IMG/VR virus record: IMGVR_UViG_3300027763_000011
Coordinates: 1-37,683 of that record
DNA length: 37,683 nucleotides
Source: a virus
Direction: 5' to 3' (one strand)
Positions 37,428 through 37,683 of the stretch are shown here, piece after piece. Under the pieces are notes generated by a model that was not told where the DNA came from, did not search any database, and saw only the letters and a list, made by a program, of their open reading frames with translations. Positions within the stretch are counted from its first letter, which is position 1, and each line of letters starts with the position of its first letter. Made by a program: the position numbers and the translations under genes.

Positions 37428-37683
37428 TTAATTAAATGGATAACTTTTGCCAGCCCCAGCGTTGTAAAGAGATGTAATTTCTGATGCCGATAATTCTTTA
37501 TTCCAAATTCCAACTTCGTCTATTGTGCAATCTTTTCCAACCGCAAAACTTCCATCAGCATTCCCATTTAATGAAACATTTTCTGTTGGAATATTTGCGT
37601 AATTTCCAGATGAAGAGATAGAACCATCTAATGCTCCATTCACATAAACTTTAAGAGAACCAGTTCTTTTCCAAGTCATTGCA
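37428..37683 (-). CDS. LamG/concanavalin-like protein 1, C-terminal part
   Basis: This completes the gene that begins at 529 and crosses the contig ends. After MTWKRTGSLKVYVNGALDG it has SLNGNADGSFAVGKD, then IDEVGIWNKELSASEI and the shared end SLYNAGAGKSYPFN. IDEVGIWNKEL followed by SLYN is the last-strand signature of LamG-type repeats. The 32 bases at 37652-37683 duplicate positions 1-32 and should be counted once. Confidence 0.85.
   Translation of the reverse strand, partial: AMTWKRTGSLKVYVNGALDGSISSSGNYANIPTENVSLNGNADGSFAVGKDCTIDEVGIWNKELSASEITSLYNAGAGKSYPFN
37652..37683. repeat. Contig-end direct repeat (right copy)
   Basis: Identical to positions 1-32. Trimming one copy yields a circle of 37,651 bases with an intact gene across the join. 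Confidence 0.9.

Noticed and set aside
1-37683. 32-base ends as true packaged terminal repeats
   Set aside because: The repeat lies within a coding gene and is very short; an assembly overlap of a circular molecule explains it better.
1-37683. CRISPR array, insertion sequence or integrase/attachment module
   Set aside because: No regularly spaced direct repeats with unique spacers, no transposase motifs and no tyrosine or serine integrase were seen.

Overview
The window looks like the complete genome of a tailed bacteriophage. The first 32 bases reappear as the last 32 (37652-37683). When the ends are joined, a minus-strand gene that runs off position 1 continues in frame from position 37651 and closes as a 250-residue protein. 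The contig is therefore a circular or circularly permuted molecule of about 37,651 unique bases. A large terminase with both ATPase and nuclease motifs, a portal of about 635 residues, an N4-gp56-type major capsid protein, a scaffold, a propeller-like tail stabilisation protein and very large internal-virion-like proteins are present. There is no major tail protein, tape measure or sheath, so a podovirus-like virion is likely. Spanin-like lipoproteins and a heptosyltransferase-like gene suggest a Gram-negative host; nothing identifies the genus. I see no integrase, phage repressor, DNA polymerase, RNA polymerase or tRNA, so it probably uses host polymerases and shows no sign of lysogeny.

Layout: with one exception every supported gene is on the minus strand, so read from high to low coordinates. 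Packaging, lysis and head genes run from 9344 to 594: small terminase, large terminase, holin, two overlapping membrane/lipoprotein genes, portal, methyltransferase, a small conserved gene, scaffold, capsid and four small genes. Transcription then crosses the contig junction into two tandem LamG-fold proteins (529 to 37428, then 37426 to 36707), a 40-residue lipoprotein, a small coiled-coil/membrane protein, a repeat-rich fibre and its partner. It continues through tail genes and five internal-virion-type proteins, ending with a 2090-residue polyvalent protein (28363-22091) and a lysozyme-like protein. Replication, recombination and modification genes follow (21006-9723): three PD-(D/E)XK nucleases, two glycosyltransferases, a 2-oxoglutarate/Fe(II) oxygenase, a RepA/DnaB-like helicase and many small genes chained by ATGA or TAATG overlaps.

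Two things break this pattern. The only plus-strand gene (21813-22088) encodes a secreted protein of four 17-residue repeats. It fits exactly between the polyvalent protein and the lysozyme and shares start-codon bases with the latter. The only long non-coding stretch, 9345-9722, lies between the replication block and the terminase genes and is packed with inverted repeats; it is the best candidate for a control region, structured RNA or replication origin. Ten genes shorter than 60 codons were found by reading gaps and gene junctions, including two 26-residue membrane peptides.
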